Positions 35,575 through 44,192 of a DNA stretch of 64,000 bases are shown one piece after another (position 1 is the first letter of the stretch; each line of letters begins with the position of its first letter). The notes beneath the pieces were generated by a model, which saw only the letters and a program-made list of their open reading frames with translations, did not search any database and was not told where the DNA came from. A program made the position numbers and the translations under genes. This stretch comes from Porphyromonas gingivalis ATCC 33277 (GTDB taxonomy: Bacteria > Bacteroidota > Bacteroidia > Bacteroidales > Porphyromonadaceae): NCBI RefSeq assembly GCF_000010505.1, contig NC_010729.1:606501-670500 (forward strand), read 5' to 3'.

Positions 35575-36648
35575 TAACGTCAGTTCGACGTAAGAAAAAG
35601 CCAATGGATTTGTTTTCTGATTAGTGGTAAACGCCCAAAGAACGTGGGCATTATGCTTGAAAAAGTAGCGAATTATTTGTATCTTAGCTGTTGACAATCA
35701 ATAAGATACGAACAAACAAAACGCTACTTTATGAAGACAAATATAGTTGATGTTTTTTGCATCATAGATGATTTCTCCAAGCTTTTTGATGAAGCAATCA
35801 AGAAAAAGACCCTCGAAGAGGCAGACAAAAAACGCAGGAATAGAAAGTTTAAGATGTCGGACAGTGAGGTCATGACCATCCTGATCCTGTTTCATCTGTC
35901 AAGATACCGAGATTTGAAAGCTTTTTATCTTCAATACATCACCCATTCTTGTCGATCCGAGTTCCCACATCTTGTCTCTTATAATCGCTTTGTGGAGCTG
36001 CAAAGCAGGGTAGGTTTCAAGCTGATAGCATTTCTCAATATGTGTTGTTTGGGTCAATGTACAGGCATCTCTTTCATCGATTCCACCCCACTGAAGGCTT
36101 GTCATATCAAACGAGCTCATGGGCATAGGACAATGAGGGGATGGGCTCAAAAAGGCAAAAGCACCATGGGTTGGTTTTATGGATTCAAGCTACATATTGT
36201 TATCAACGACAGGGGTGAAATCATCAACTATCAAATCACACCGGGCAATTGTGATGACAGAGAACCTCTGAAAGACGGAACATTCACCAAGAATCTTTTT
36301 GGCAAACTCATTGCCGATAGAGGCTACATTTCCCAAAACCTTTTTGACCGGCTCTTTGTCGATGACATCCACATGATAACCAAAATCAAAAAGAACATGA
36401 AGAACTCCCTGATGCATCTATATGACAAAGTTTTATTGAGAAAGAGAGCCTTGATCGAAACGGTCAATGATATGCTCAAAAATGTCTGTCAGATAGAGCA
36501 CACGAGACATCGCAGTGTCAACAATTTTGTCACCAACCTGATCTCCGGTATCATCGCTTACAACATCCTGCCTAAAAAGCCTGAACTCAATATTGAAATC
36601 ATCAGAAACCCTAACTTTCCTATTTCCGCTTAGATCGAACTGACGTTA
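35575..36648 (+). mobile_element. IS982-family insertion sequence (IS195/ISPg2-ISPg3 type)
   Basis: The element is about 1,074 bp, bounded by 14-bp inverted repeats TAACGTCAGTTCGA (35575-35588) and TCGAACTGACGTTA (36635-36648). The left side is the primase/RepA gene on the minus strand and the right side a different gene on the plus strand. The flanks show no duplication, so a deletion or rearrangement occurred here. Which named ISPg element this is cannot be settled without comparison. Confidence 0.85.
35731..36633 (+). CDS. IS982-family transposase
   Basis: The protein is 300 aa, the usual IS982 length. It shows SDSEVMTILILFHLSRYRD near the N-terminus and the DDE elements GISFIDSTPLKACH (Asp), KLIADRGYIS (Asp) and KRALIETVNDMLKN (Glu). 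It appears intact. The stop codon is only 1 bp from the right inverted repeat. Confidence 0.93.
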   Translation: MKTNIVDVFCIIDDFSKLFDEAIKKKTLEEADKKRRNRKFKMSDSEVMTILILFHLSRYRDLKAFYLQYITHSCRSEFPHLVSYNRFVELQSRVGFKLIAFLNMCCLGQCTGISFIDSTPLKACHIKRAHGHRTMRGWAQKGKSTMGWFYGFKLHIVINDRGEIINYQITPGNCDDREPLKDGTFTKNLFGKLIADRGYISQNLFDRLFVDDIHMITKIKKNMKNSLMHLYDKVLLRKRALIETVNDMLKNVCQIEHTRHRSVNNFVTNLISGIIAYNILPKKPELNIEIIRNPNFPISA

Positions 36649-36964
36649 ATACAGCAAACATTATCAGGCCCTTGAAAGAGAAATTCGGCATCGGCTTTTA
36701 TTACGACAGCGAAAATCCGCAGTTTAAGGACAGCTTCGAAGTGGCGATGCTCCTTCAGGAAGCACAGCAAAAGAAACAGGCAGAAGATGAAGAAACCCAA
36801 CGAGAACGAATACGAGCCGAGAAAGTCGAACAAGTCGGGAGGGAGCGTTTAATACGGATTTTCCCCGAAGATGCACAGGCGGTTATCGTAGCACGTCAGA
36901 TGCAGGATGAGAGTGATCCATATACGGATTATCACGCAAGTCGCATCATTCGAACCGTTATTTT

Positions 36965-38303
36965 GAGACCTTTGCACGGCAATTAGTGTGTATTTTGTTT
37001 GTTAATTCATTGTATAATAGGGAGTTATTTTGTATATTTGAGTATTAAAAACAGCATAATATTCCTCCCATGGCATACCAATCCAAGAATACCGATGAGC
37101 ATGTAACATTTGCAGACGCACTCCTTTCAAAGCGTTATCGCAAAGCACAAAACGACTTCCTCAATCAGGTTGACAGGCTTATCGATTGGCGTCCGATCAG
37201 GAGGCTGATCAACAAGAAATACACGAAGCGACAAAATGCCATCGGTGCCCCGGCTTATGACGTGATTCTCTTATTCAAGATGTTGCTTTTGGAGACATGG
37301 TACAACCTCAGTGATTGTGCTCTGGAGGAGCGCATCAATGATTCAATCACCTTTTCCCGATTCTTGGGACTGAAGATGGAAGAGGTATCTCCCGACCACA
37401 GCACCATCAGTCGATTTCGTTCGGCACTGACAGAGTTGGGTCTCATGGACAAACTATTGGCGCAGTTTAACAAACAACTTTCGCGCCATCACATTTCGGT
37501 AAGGGAAGGGGTGCTTGTGGATGCAAGCCTTGTGGAGACGCCGCATAAACCCAACGGAAGCATTACGATTGAAGTCGCAGACGACAGAGAAGACAATCGG
37601 AGCGAGGCGGAAAAAGAGGCAGAGGAGGATTATCAAAAACAGGTTGTCCGCCGGCGTAAAGGGACGGATGAAGAAGCCCGTTGGGTGTACAAACAAAAGC
37701 GTTATCACTACGGATACAAAAAGCATTGTCCGGCCAATGTTCAAGGCATTGTTCAAAAGGTGATAACGACAGCAGCGAACCGCAGTGACACGAAGGAGTT
37801 TATTCCGCTATTGCAGGGTGCAAACATACCTCAAGGTACAGCCGTCTTGGCGGACAAAGGATATGCTTGCGGGGAAAATCGTTCCTACCTGCAAACCCAT
37901 CACCTTCAAGACGGCATCATGCACAAGGCACAACGCAACAGGGCATTGACCGAGGAAGAGAAGCAAGGAAACAAAGCAATCAGTCCGATACGGAGCACCA
38001 TCGAACGCACCTTTGGCAGTATTCGGCGGTGGTTTCATGGCGGACGATGTCGATACCGGGGACTTGCCAAGACCCATACTCAAAACATTCTTGAAAGCAT
38101 CGCCTTTAATTTATACAGAACCCCGGGGATAATTATGTCCTCATCTGTAGGATAAGGCATAACCCCCCTTGAGGAGCTCGTACAAGCAGCTCCTCAAAGG
38201 GGGGATTTACAACTACTTTCACTCTTTACTGCCACCCCTTTCACTCGCTCCTTTTATGCGAAGAACTCCTCTTCCCTCCACCTCCTTATTTTTCAAAGGT
38301 CTC
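36965..38303 (+). mobile_element. ISPg1 (IS1126) copy 3, with target duplication
   Basis: The element is 1,339 bp with GAGACCTTTG...CAAAGGTCTC ends. The 5-bp target ATTTT is present on both sides (36960-36964 and 38304-38308), which marks a simple, fairly recent insertion into the ICE gene. Confidence 0.97.
37070..38155 (+). CDS. ISPg1 transposase
   Basis: The protein is 361 aa, intact, and differs from copy 2 at a few residues (for example DRLIDWRPIRRL against DTLIDWRPIRTL). The DDE residues are retained. The function is transposition of its own element. Confidence 0.95.
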   Translation: MAYQSKNTDEHVTFADALLSKRYRKAQNDFLNQVDRLIDWRPIRRLINKKYTKRQNAIGAPAYDVILLFKMLLLETWYNLSDCALEERINDSITFSRFLGLKMEEVSPDHSTISRFRSALTELGLMDKLLAQFNKQLSRHHISVREGVLVDASLVETPHKPNGSITIEVADDREDNRSEAEKEAEEDYQKQVVRRRKGTDEEARWVYKQKRYHYGYKKHCPANVQGIVQKVITTAANRSDTKEFIPLLQGANIPQGTAVLADKGYACGENRSYLQTHHLQDGIMHKAQRNRALTEEEKQGNKAISPIRSTIERTFGSIRRWFHGGRCRYRGLAKTHTQNILESIAFNLYRTPGIIMSSSVG

Positions 38304-38849
38304 ATTTTAGGCTTTTCCAAACATAAAAGAGACCTGTTTTCCGAAATGAGAAAATACGCATCCCATTTTGAAGGAACTGCCTATTTGAGCGAAAAGAACG
38401 AAAAATATGAGCATCGGGAAAAATATTCGATGGGAGCAGGATATTATTTGGGTAGAAGCAAATACAGCGGTTGGATAATCGAGAAAATACCTGTGTACAA
38501 TCGGGAGCAGACAATTAAGGATTTAGCTTACACGGCAGGGGAAGAAGAAAACATACGGCTTGGCAATGCCATAGCGACACATCCCGACAAACAGTCTGAG
38601 CAAACAGATGGGAATTACACGCTTGTAGAGTATTCCGAAAAAGCCGTAGCCGTTTTCGGGGAAACACGGGCAATCAAAGAGGAGCTTAAAGCAATGGGTG
38701 GACGCTTCAACAGCCGATTAATACACAACGGCAAGAAGTCGGCAGGATGGATATTCCCGAAGTCGCAAGAAGAACGATTAGCCCATTATTTCGGATTGAA
38801 TTAAATAACAAGGGGCAAGGTTTGCTCTGCCCCACCAAATGCAACAGAT

Positions 38850-39104
38850 ATGAAAACAGAAATAGAAAGTATCGTATGTAATTGGGCAGACGAGGTACCT
38901 CACATTCTTATAAGGGTTATCAATGCCGTAGCCCTATCTGCTAATGAGGAGGAATTGAGAACCTCTATAAGGCAGATAGCTGAAGAAACAAAACTTGACG
39001 AATTCTTCGCCTATGGTTACGGCGCACATCACTTTTGGCTTACACATCGCAGACCGTCCAATGGTGAGCCGATGCCAAACAGATTATTAAAGGTTGAATT
39101 TTAA
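38850..39104 (+). CDS. Small hypothetical ICE protein (84 aa)
   Basis: This 84-aa acidic protein has a central helical segment (ANEEELRTSIRQIAEETKLD) and a conserved-looking HHFWLTHRRPSNGEP end. I do not recognise a domain. Similar short genes follow the preceding gene in Bacteroides conjugative transposons. It overlaps no other gene; the next small gene starts 4 bp after its stop, so they are probably co-transcribed. Confidence 0.6.
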   Translation: MKTEIESIVCNWADEVPHILIRVINAVALSANEEELRTSIRQIAEETKLDEFFAYGYGAHHFWLTHRRPSNGEPMPNRLLKVEF

Positions 39105-39108
39105 GGAT

Positions 39109-39330
39109 ATGAAGAAGCAAATTTACAGAATACGGACACAATACATCTTTGAAGGTGTGTTTGAAGTGCTTGCCGAGAGCGGAGAGGAAGCACGGCAAAA
39201 AGTCCTGCAAGATTGCGGACTCGTAATGGGAGGAAACATCTACAGCACCTTGCCCGATGAAGAAGTAAATTGGGCATTCGACATCCATCCGGAAAAGCGG
39301 ATAGGCAGGATAGAGAAAAAGACAGAATAA
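39109..39330 (+). CDS. Small hypothetical ICE protein (73 aa)
   Basis: The protein is 73 aa from the ATG at 39109 (MKKQIYRIRTQYIFEGVFEV). It has one predicted alpha/beta unit with VLAESGEEARQKVLQDCGLV, resembling the small DUF-type proteins that handle helical-strand repeats in ICE accessory modules. The function is unknown. It follows the 84-aa gene directly. Confidence 0.6.
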   Translation: MKKQIYRIRTQYIFEGVFEVLAESGEEARQKVLQDCGLVMGGNIYSTLPDEEVNWAFDIHPEKRIGRIEKKTE

Positions 39331-39355
39331 GGAACAGCGGGCAGTTTTTCTACCC

Positions 39356-39401
39356 GTTACTTTTTCCATGACTTGCCTGATGGACGGGGAGAAAAAGTAA
39401 C
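39356..39401 (+). terminator. Inverted repeat after the small ICE genes
   Basis: GTTACTTTTTC (39356-39366) and GAAAAAGTAAC (39391-39401) are perfect 11-bp arms 24 nt apart and lie 26 bp after the preceding stop. It could be a terminator or the end of a degenerate element. Confidence 0.5.
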
Positions 39402-39546
39402 AAAAAACCAAAAAGGAATGAAATTCATTCGATTTGTTCAATAATAACTCAATTAAGAGAATCGCTAAATTTGAGAAGGTTATCACAATTACAGCCCCAT
39501 ATTTACATAGAGCCAATAAGCATATTCCCGAAAAAAAGTTTTAACT

Positions 39547-40605
39547 TTGCATGAAACAAAAAATTATATACGCAATAATCCGAAAATCAAGAGGGCTGCA
39601 AACCGAATGGGCACTTTCTTTACATATAATCCCTTATGGCACGAGCAAATCGGTAAGATTTATGCTCTGTTGGAACGTGTAAAGATTTCGGAGGAGCAGT
39701 CGAAAGACGTATTGCACCTGAGAAGAACAAACCGCATTCTTACGGTCGGCTCTACAACGGCTATTGAGGGCAACAGGCTCACTGTCCAGCAGGTGTTTGA
39801 TGTGATTAACGACAAGGTCGTGTTTGCTCCTCTGCACGATATTCAAGAGGTGAAAAACGCTTTTTCGGCATACGGGCAAATACCCGATTTATATCCATAT
39901 AGCGTTGATGACCTTCTGAAAGCACACAGGGCTATCACCGAGAATCTCATTCAAGAGTCGGGGCAATTCCGTAGTGTTGGCGTTGCCGTTGTCGATAGCA
40001 AGGGAAAGGTGTTGCATTCGGGAGCAAATTTTGAAGAAGTGCCCGCACGGGTTGCCGAGCTATTGGAGTGGGGAAAAACAACCGATACGCACGCACTTAT
40101 AAAGAGTTCGGCCATGCACTTTATGATAGAGCATATTCATCCGTTCCGCGACGGAAACGGCAGAATAGGACGGCTTTGGCAGACACTTATTCTCTCGAAA
40201 TGGAACGAGCTTTTTGAGTGGCTTCCCGTAGAGACAATGATTTACTACAACCAGGAAAAGTATTACCAAGCCCTGCAACAATCGCAATCCAACAGCGGTA
40301 CGCCCGACTGTCGCCCCTTTATCGACTTTATGCTTGATATTATCGGAAACGCGATGGTTCGATATGTTGAAAGCGAAGAGAAAGACAATGGTGGTTTAAG
40401 GGGTGGAATAAAAGGTGGATTAAATGAGGTTGAGCAAGCGATTGTCTCATTAATCAGAGAGAACCAATATATTAGAGTTTTTGAAATGGCTCAAAAACTC
40501 TCAAAGCCCGTCCGCACCATCGAGAATCATATTAGCCGGCTTAAAGAGCGAGGTATCGTATCCCGCATGGGCAGTAAGAAAACGGGCTACTGGAAAATTA
40601 ATTGA
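39547..40605 (+). CDS. Fic-family AMP-transferase with wHTH domain
   Basis: The open frame gives 352 aa from a TTG at 39547; the first in-frame ATG is at 39607 (MGTFFTYNPLW) and could be the true start. The Fic motif HPFRDGNGRIGR (198-209, numbered from the TTG) is complete, including the catalytic His. An inhibitory-helix motif TTAIEGN (70-76) precedes it, so the protein is a class II, self-inhibited Fic enzyme. The C-terminal about 60 residues form a winged helix (FEMAQKLSKPVRTIENHISR). It likely AMPylates (or otherwise nucleotidylates) a protein; the target is unknown. It converges with the PD-(D/E)XK-like gene, 30 bp apart. Confidence 0.85.
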   Translation: MHETKNYIRNNPKIKRAANRMGTFFTYNPLWHEQIGKIYALLERVKISEEQSKDVLHLRRTNRILTVGSTTAIEGNRLTVQQVFDVINDKVVFAPLHDIQEVKNAFSAYGQIPDLYPYSVDDLLKAHRAITENLIQESGQFRSVGVAVVDSKGKVLHSGANFEEVPARVAELLEWGKTTDTHALIKSSAMHFMIEHIHPFRDGNGRIGRLWQTLILSKWNELFEWLPVETMIYYNQEKYYQALQQSQSNSGTPDCRPFIDFMLDIIGNAMVRYVESEEKDNGGLRGGIKGGLNEVEQAIVSLIRENQYIRVFEMAQKLSKPVRTIENHISRLKERGIVSRMGSKKTGYWKIN

Positions 40606-40635
40606 GAACGGTTTCGTATAAATACGGATAATCAT

Positions 40636-42018
40636 CTATATTTGTTCCCCATTCTCTTTTATAGAATCTGTTGGCTTCACATTTATTGTATGTGATGAAT
40701 AAGGGAAAATTTTAGGCATAAAACTTCGTATTAATTTACTTTCCATATCAAAAAAACATTGTGCGACAGAATCGTTAAACAAAGTGGGGTCTAATGGATA
40801 TAGGGCATGTGGGTTATGATAAATCATAACTCCTTCACTCCATGTTTCATTAGCATTCTCATCAACATAATAATTAACAACATCAGGTTTATCAGCATTT
40901 TCATTATGATTATAAATTGTCATTGTGCGTACTAATAAACTATTTCCATTCCCCATTCCAGCCTGTCTGCCTATCCTGTTAAATTTAGACAATGTTGCTG
41001 TTGATGAAAAGATTATAGCACTAATATTTTTATTAGCTTCGTCTAACAAGAATCCTGCAGGAATTTGTGTCCCATTACTTTTTTGGAAAAAATCTATTTT
41101 TTGGGGATTAATAACTAATTCTCCTGTTTCTGAGTATTTGTAGTCGTTGTACTTATATCCATATAAGTATTCTACTAATGAATTAAATGACCATGTCATA
41201 GACATCGTGTCATGGAAATCCGCAATAGCTATAAGAAAAGGTTTATTTTGGACATGCTTCTTTTCCCAATATTTCTTTTTTGCCTTATCATAAATTGCGC
41301 TTCCAAACATCAAAGGAACATTATTTTTTAATTCCGAATTTATTTCATCCGGTGATTTAGGCGTGTAATCAGTGATATTTTTTATATTTTCAGGTTTCCT
41401 GCTTATTGTTACTGCTTCGATTGCAATCTCTTTATCCATTTTATTTACAATAAAATCAGGGGCTTCAAAATCTCTTTTAAATGAAAAAGATTGTTCTCTA
41501 AAGAAACAAAATAGATATAATTCAAAAATACGAGAGTCAAAGCCATTTAATGATTGAAATTGGTCTATAAAATTCCCGTCAATATCTTTGTAATGGTATG
41601 ATATTTCTTTAATAACTTCTTTTGCACTTGAATGAAAATCAGATTCTTTTAACAATTTATAGTGAGGATGTATTATTTTTTCATTATCCAAATCTTTAAA
41701 TAAATCGAAAAAATCACTATAATTATCGTGTTGAATAATAGTATCCTCATTAAATGATTGCTTAATCCATTCTCTTGCTTCCGTAATAGTTTGCATATCA
41801 ACATTAACCTTCACTGCTCTGTATTGCATAGATTTATCTCTTGATAAAATCCCAGCAGAGTAATTATTATCAATCAAATCCAAACAAATAAAACCAATCA
41901 AATCGCTACCATCTGTATAATACTCCAACTCTTTTGTAATCAACCTAACAAAAGGTTCTCTTGAGAACAGAGCTATTATGTCAAAATATTTTTTGGATAA
42001 AGGAATTAAATCTTTCAT
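40636..42018 (-). CDS. Uncharacterised protein with possible PD-(D/E)XK nuclease core
   Basis: The protein is 460 aa and AT-rich, like the other cargo. No named family was recognised. Residues 160-205 look like a restriction-endonuclease fold: a helix with E166 (RIFELYL), then APDFIV (PD at 187-188) and a strand ending IAIEAV (E201). The usual final Lys after the Glu is replaced by Val, so activity is uncertain. The rest includes an N-terminal domain (1-150) and a C-terminal domain with no recognisable motif. It follows the tra operon, separated by a hairpin terminator, in a position that often holds cargo. A defence function is possible but unproven. Confidence 0.55.
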   Translation of the reverse strand: MKDLIPLSKKYFDIIALFSREPFVRLITKELEYYTDGSDLIGFICLDLIDNNYSAGILSRDKSMQYRAVKVNVDMQTITEAREWIKQSFNEDTIIQHDNYSDFFDLFKDLDNEKIIHPHYKLLKESDFHSSAKEVIKEISYHYKDIDGNFIDQFQSLNGFDSRIFELYLFCFFREQSFSFKRDFEAPDFIVNKMDKEIAIEAVTISRKPENIKNITDYTPKSPDEINSELKNNVPLMFGSAIYDKAKKKYWEKKHVQNKPFLIAIADFHDTMSMTWSFNSLVEYLYGYKYNDYKYSETGELVINPQKIDFFQKSNGTQIPAGFLLDEANKNISAIIFSSTATLSKFNRIGRQAGMGNGNSLLVRTMTIYNHNENADKPDVVNYYVDENANETWSEGVMIYHNPHALYPLDPTLFNDSVAQCFFDMESKLIRSFMPKIFPYSSHTINVKPTDSIKENGEQI

Positions 42019-42081
42019 CTCACAGTACTTTAGAGTGTAACTTCGGACTACAACTTGTAGTTCTGCACAAAATTAGTCACA

Positions 42082-42117
42082 AATAAACACCCAGTAATAA
42101 AATACTGGGTGTTTATT
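42082..42117. terminator. Strong hairpin between tra operon and cargo gene
   Basis: AATAAACACCCAGTA (42082-42096) and TACTGGGTGTTTATT (42103-42117) are perfect 15-bp arms with a TAAAA-type loop, ending the tra operon (minus strand). A -7-like TAATTTTG (42075-42068) for the next gene follows. Confidence 0.85.
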
Positions 42118-42137
42118 AGCATATTCATTTCAAAGAT

Positions 42138-42575
42138 TTATTCTTCCTTGTTGTTGTCATTATTGAACGATAGCGAAAATTGCTGCACCTGACCGAAGCT
42201 ATCCTCGATGTACACGTCGATGACCTGTTGGCCGGTAGTTCGAGAAGTGTAATACAGCCTGAACTTTTCTTTGGTGAGCGGATAGCGTTCGTTGGGCTTG
42301 AAGACTGTACCGTCGTCCATCTTTAACCGTCCCTTACCATCGGGTTGAAAGTACCTTATGGAATAGCGGGTGTTTGCAAACTTACCCTGCCGTTTGAGCG
42401 TGCAGCGTATCTCTACCGTCTGTCCTTTGATGATGTTCTTCTGCACGGGCATCGTTTCCACGGTGAACGGGTACGCCTGTTGAATATCCAACTCGTGATT
42501 ACAAGCAGACAGGCAAAACATGGCGAGGGCAAGCAGCTCCGTCACCCAAATTGCGTTTAATACTTTTCGTTTCAT
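42138..42575 (-). CDS. traQ: TraQ-like DUF3872 lipoprotein
   Basis: The protein is 145 aa with a lipoprotein signal ending CLSAC, so it is probably anchored in a membrane facing the periplasm. The rest is a beta-rich Ig-like domain (GQTVEIRCTLKRQGKF, YSIRYFQPDGKG). DUF3872 proteins are called TraQ in CTnDOT-type elements. The traP primase that sits between traO and traQ in CTnDOT is missing here. It is the last gene of the tra operon. Confidence 0.8.
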   Translation of the reverse strand: MKRKVLNAIWVTELLALAMFCLSACNHELDIQQAYPFTVETMPVQKNIIKGQTVEIRCTLKRQGKFANTRYSIRYFQPDGKGRLKMDDGTVFKPNERYPLTKEKFRLYYTSRTTGQQVIDVYIEDSFGQVQQFSLSFNNDNNKEE

Positions 42576-42594
42576 TGTATCCTCCTTTCTCTTT

Positions 42595-43179
42595 TTAGTG
42601 TATCATCCATTTCAGTCCTGCCCCGAATTGCGCATGAAACCGCCCGGTAGATGTGCCCCACAGCACCCGTTCGCGGGCAGTCAGAAGCAGCACGATACGG
42701 TCGGACAAATACGTCTCCATTTCGAGGGTGAGTGCTCCGCCATAGACAAAGCCGTCTTTGTTCCGAAGAGTAGCCCCGTCGAAGAGCGTCTTTTCACCCC
42801 AATTGCTTGTTTCGTATCCGGCAAGAGCGGATGCTCCGAGCGAAAACAGCAGCGTCTTACCGGGCGTAGAAAGAAAATTCAGGAAGTAACCGCCTTCTCC
42901 TGTGAACTGGCTGACGGGGATTCGATTCGCTCTGTACGGATAATACTTGTTCAGGTGCTCTGCGCCAAAGACCCACTGATGGCCGCCTTTAGAGTATGTG
43001 GCCATCGACAGTCCGAAAGAATATCCTAACTTATTCCTGCTATCCAGACGGTGCATACCGTCTACCATTCCTCCTGTTATCCGTATGCCCTGCATGCCGG
43101 GCAGGCAGCGTTGGGCGTAAGCCTGATTCGTGGAAAACAACGTCCACAGAACCGAGAACATAAATACCAGCTGTTTCAT
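42595..43179 (-). CDS. traO: TraO, conjugative transposon protein
   Basis: The protein is 194 aa with a signal peptide (MKQLVFMFSVLWTLFSTNQAYA). It is beta-rich (YSFGLSMATYSKGGHQWVFG, SLGASALAGYET), as expected for a small outer-membrane barrel-like TraO. It is part of the mating-pair apparatus of Bacteroides conjugative transposons. It starts 4 bp after the traN stop. Confidence 0.85.
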   Translation of the reverse strand: MKQLVFMFSVLWTLFSTNQAYAQRCLPGMQGIRITGGMVDGMHRLDSRNKLGYSFGLSMATYSKGGHQWVFGAEHLNKYYPYRANRIPVSQFTGEGGYFLNFLSTPGKTLLFSLGASALAGYETSNWGEKTLFDGATLRNKDGFVYGGALTLEMETYLSDRIVLLLTARERVLWGTSTGRFHAQFGAGLKWMIH

Positions 43180-43183
43180 AGAC

Positions 43184-44119
43184 TCACTTCACTTTTAGTT
43201 CACTGATTACACGGGCTCTCACAAGATCGGTATTCTCTACGGTGAACGACTGATGGCGTCCACCGTCTTTTTCGTGCAACTCGACCACAAGATGCTTATC
43301 GTCGGGAATGGTAAACTTCGGCAGCGTAAAAACGGTTCGCTCCGTTCTCTTTCCTCCGGCACACATCAGATGGTTATACGCTCTGAGCGGGGCAATGACC
43401 TGTTCCTGAACAGCGGTGCGCTTGACTACCTTTTTATCGATGATTTTGAACGTGATGTAATCTACGTCGAATGGCACATGGGAAGCGTTTTTCAGTTGTG
43501 TATGGAAATAGAGCAATCCGTTGTGCGTGTAAATCCCTTTCAACGTAAATTGGATGCCGAAGCGTTTACTCCCGATATGTTTTATCTCACGCCTGTTGTT
43601 TTGATGGATGGATTGCATAATCAGCCTGACGAGCAGGGGCGACTCGTTCCCTAACTCTTTCAGGTAAATATCCATCGCATTGTTCGGGCGGTTCACCGCT
43701 TCGCCATCGCGGATAAAGTCGGCCATCTCGATGCTTAACTTGACCGGTTCGTCGGCATACTTCACGTTGAACGTGTAATAGGCTCCATCTTCGGTAATCA
43801 CCGCCAGATTACTCTCACGGGAGAAATCCCGAAGCGCGGCCTTCACCCGCAGTACGTTTTCCGCCCCGTCGGCTTTGGCGGCCAACAGGTCGGCGGAACC
43901 CAAATCCACGTAGCGAATCGCTGCCGGGAAGATGATATGCACGGTTTTGGAGAACGTAACCTCCAGCGCATACGGCGGTATCATGCGGTTAAAGGTGAGC
44001 GGGCGTGTCAGCCCTTCAAAATAATCTCCTTTGGAAGGAGAAGAGAGCGTGTCGGCTTGCTGTGCTTGCGCCGTTGTGATGCACCCGATAAGAGCGCATG
44101 CCAAAAGAATTGATTTCAT
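43184..44119 (-). CDS. traN: TraN, conjugative transposon protein (DUF4138)
   Basis: The protein is 311 aa with a signal peptide ending AQA. The mid-region LGNESPLLVRLIMQSIHQNN and KRFGIQFTLKGIYTHNGLLY is characteristic of DUF4138/TraN. It is an envelope component of the mating channel, probably equivalent to VirB9. It is intact, unlike the diverged fragment at 21466-21893. It lies 73 bp downstream of traM. Confidence 0.9.
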   Translation of the reverse strand: MKSILLACALIGCITTAQAQQADTLSSPSKGDYFEGLTRPLTFNRMIPPYALEVTFSKTVHIIFPAAIRYVDLGSADLLAAKADGAENVLRVKAALRDFSRESNLAVITEDGAYYTFNVKYADEPVKLSIEMADFIRDGEAVNRPNNAMDIYLKELGNESPLLVRLIMQSIHQNNRREIKHIGSKRFGIQFTLKGIYTHNGLLYFHTQLKNASHVPFDVDYITFKIIDKKVVKRTAVQEQVIAPLRAYNHLMCAGGKRTERTVFTLPKFTIPDDKHLVVELHEKDGGRHQSFTVENTDLVRARVISELKVK

Positions 44120-44192
44120 ACGAATTTGGTTTTAATGATTTTCTGTTTGATACTGTTTGGATATTTTAGTGGCGGATTGTCTCCTTGTGATT

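Larger units (their letters stand above)
36649..38804 (+). pseudogene. ICE-conserved hypothetical gene, cut by ISPg1 copy 3 and 5'-truncated by IS982
   Basis: The left piece (36649-36964) encodes ANIIRPLKEKFGIGFYYDSE and a charged coiled coil. The right piece (38304-38804) continues with FSKHKRDLFSEMRKYASHFE, SMGAGYYLGRSKYSGWII and a C-terminal FNSRLIHNGKKSAGWIFP domain. Removing the IS and one copy of its ATTTT duplication restores the frame exactly (RTV-ILGF). The protein type recurs in Bacteroides conjugative transposons; its function is unknown. The true start was lost at the IS982 right end. The right piece can be translated only as a fragment. Confidence 0.75.
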
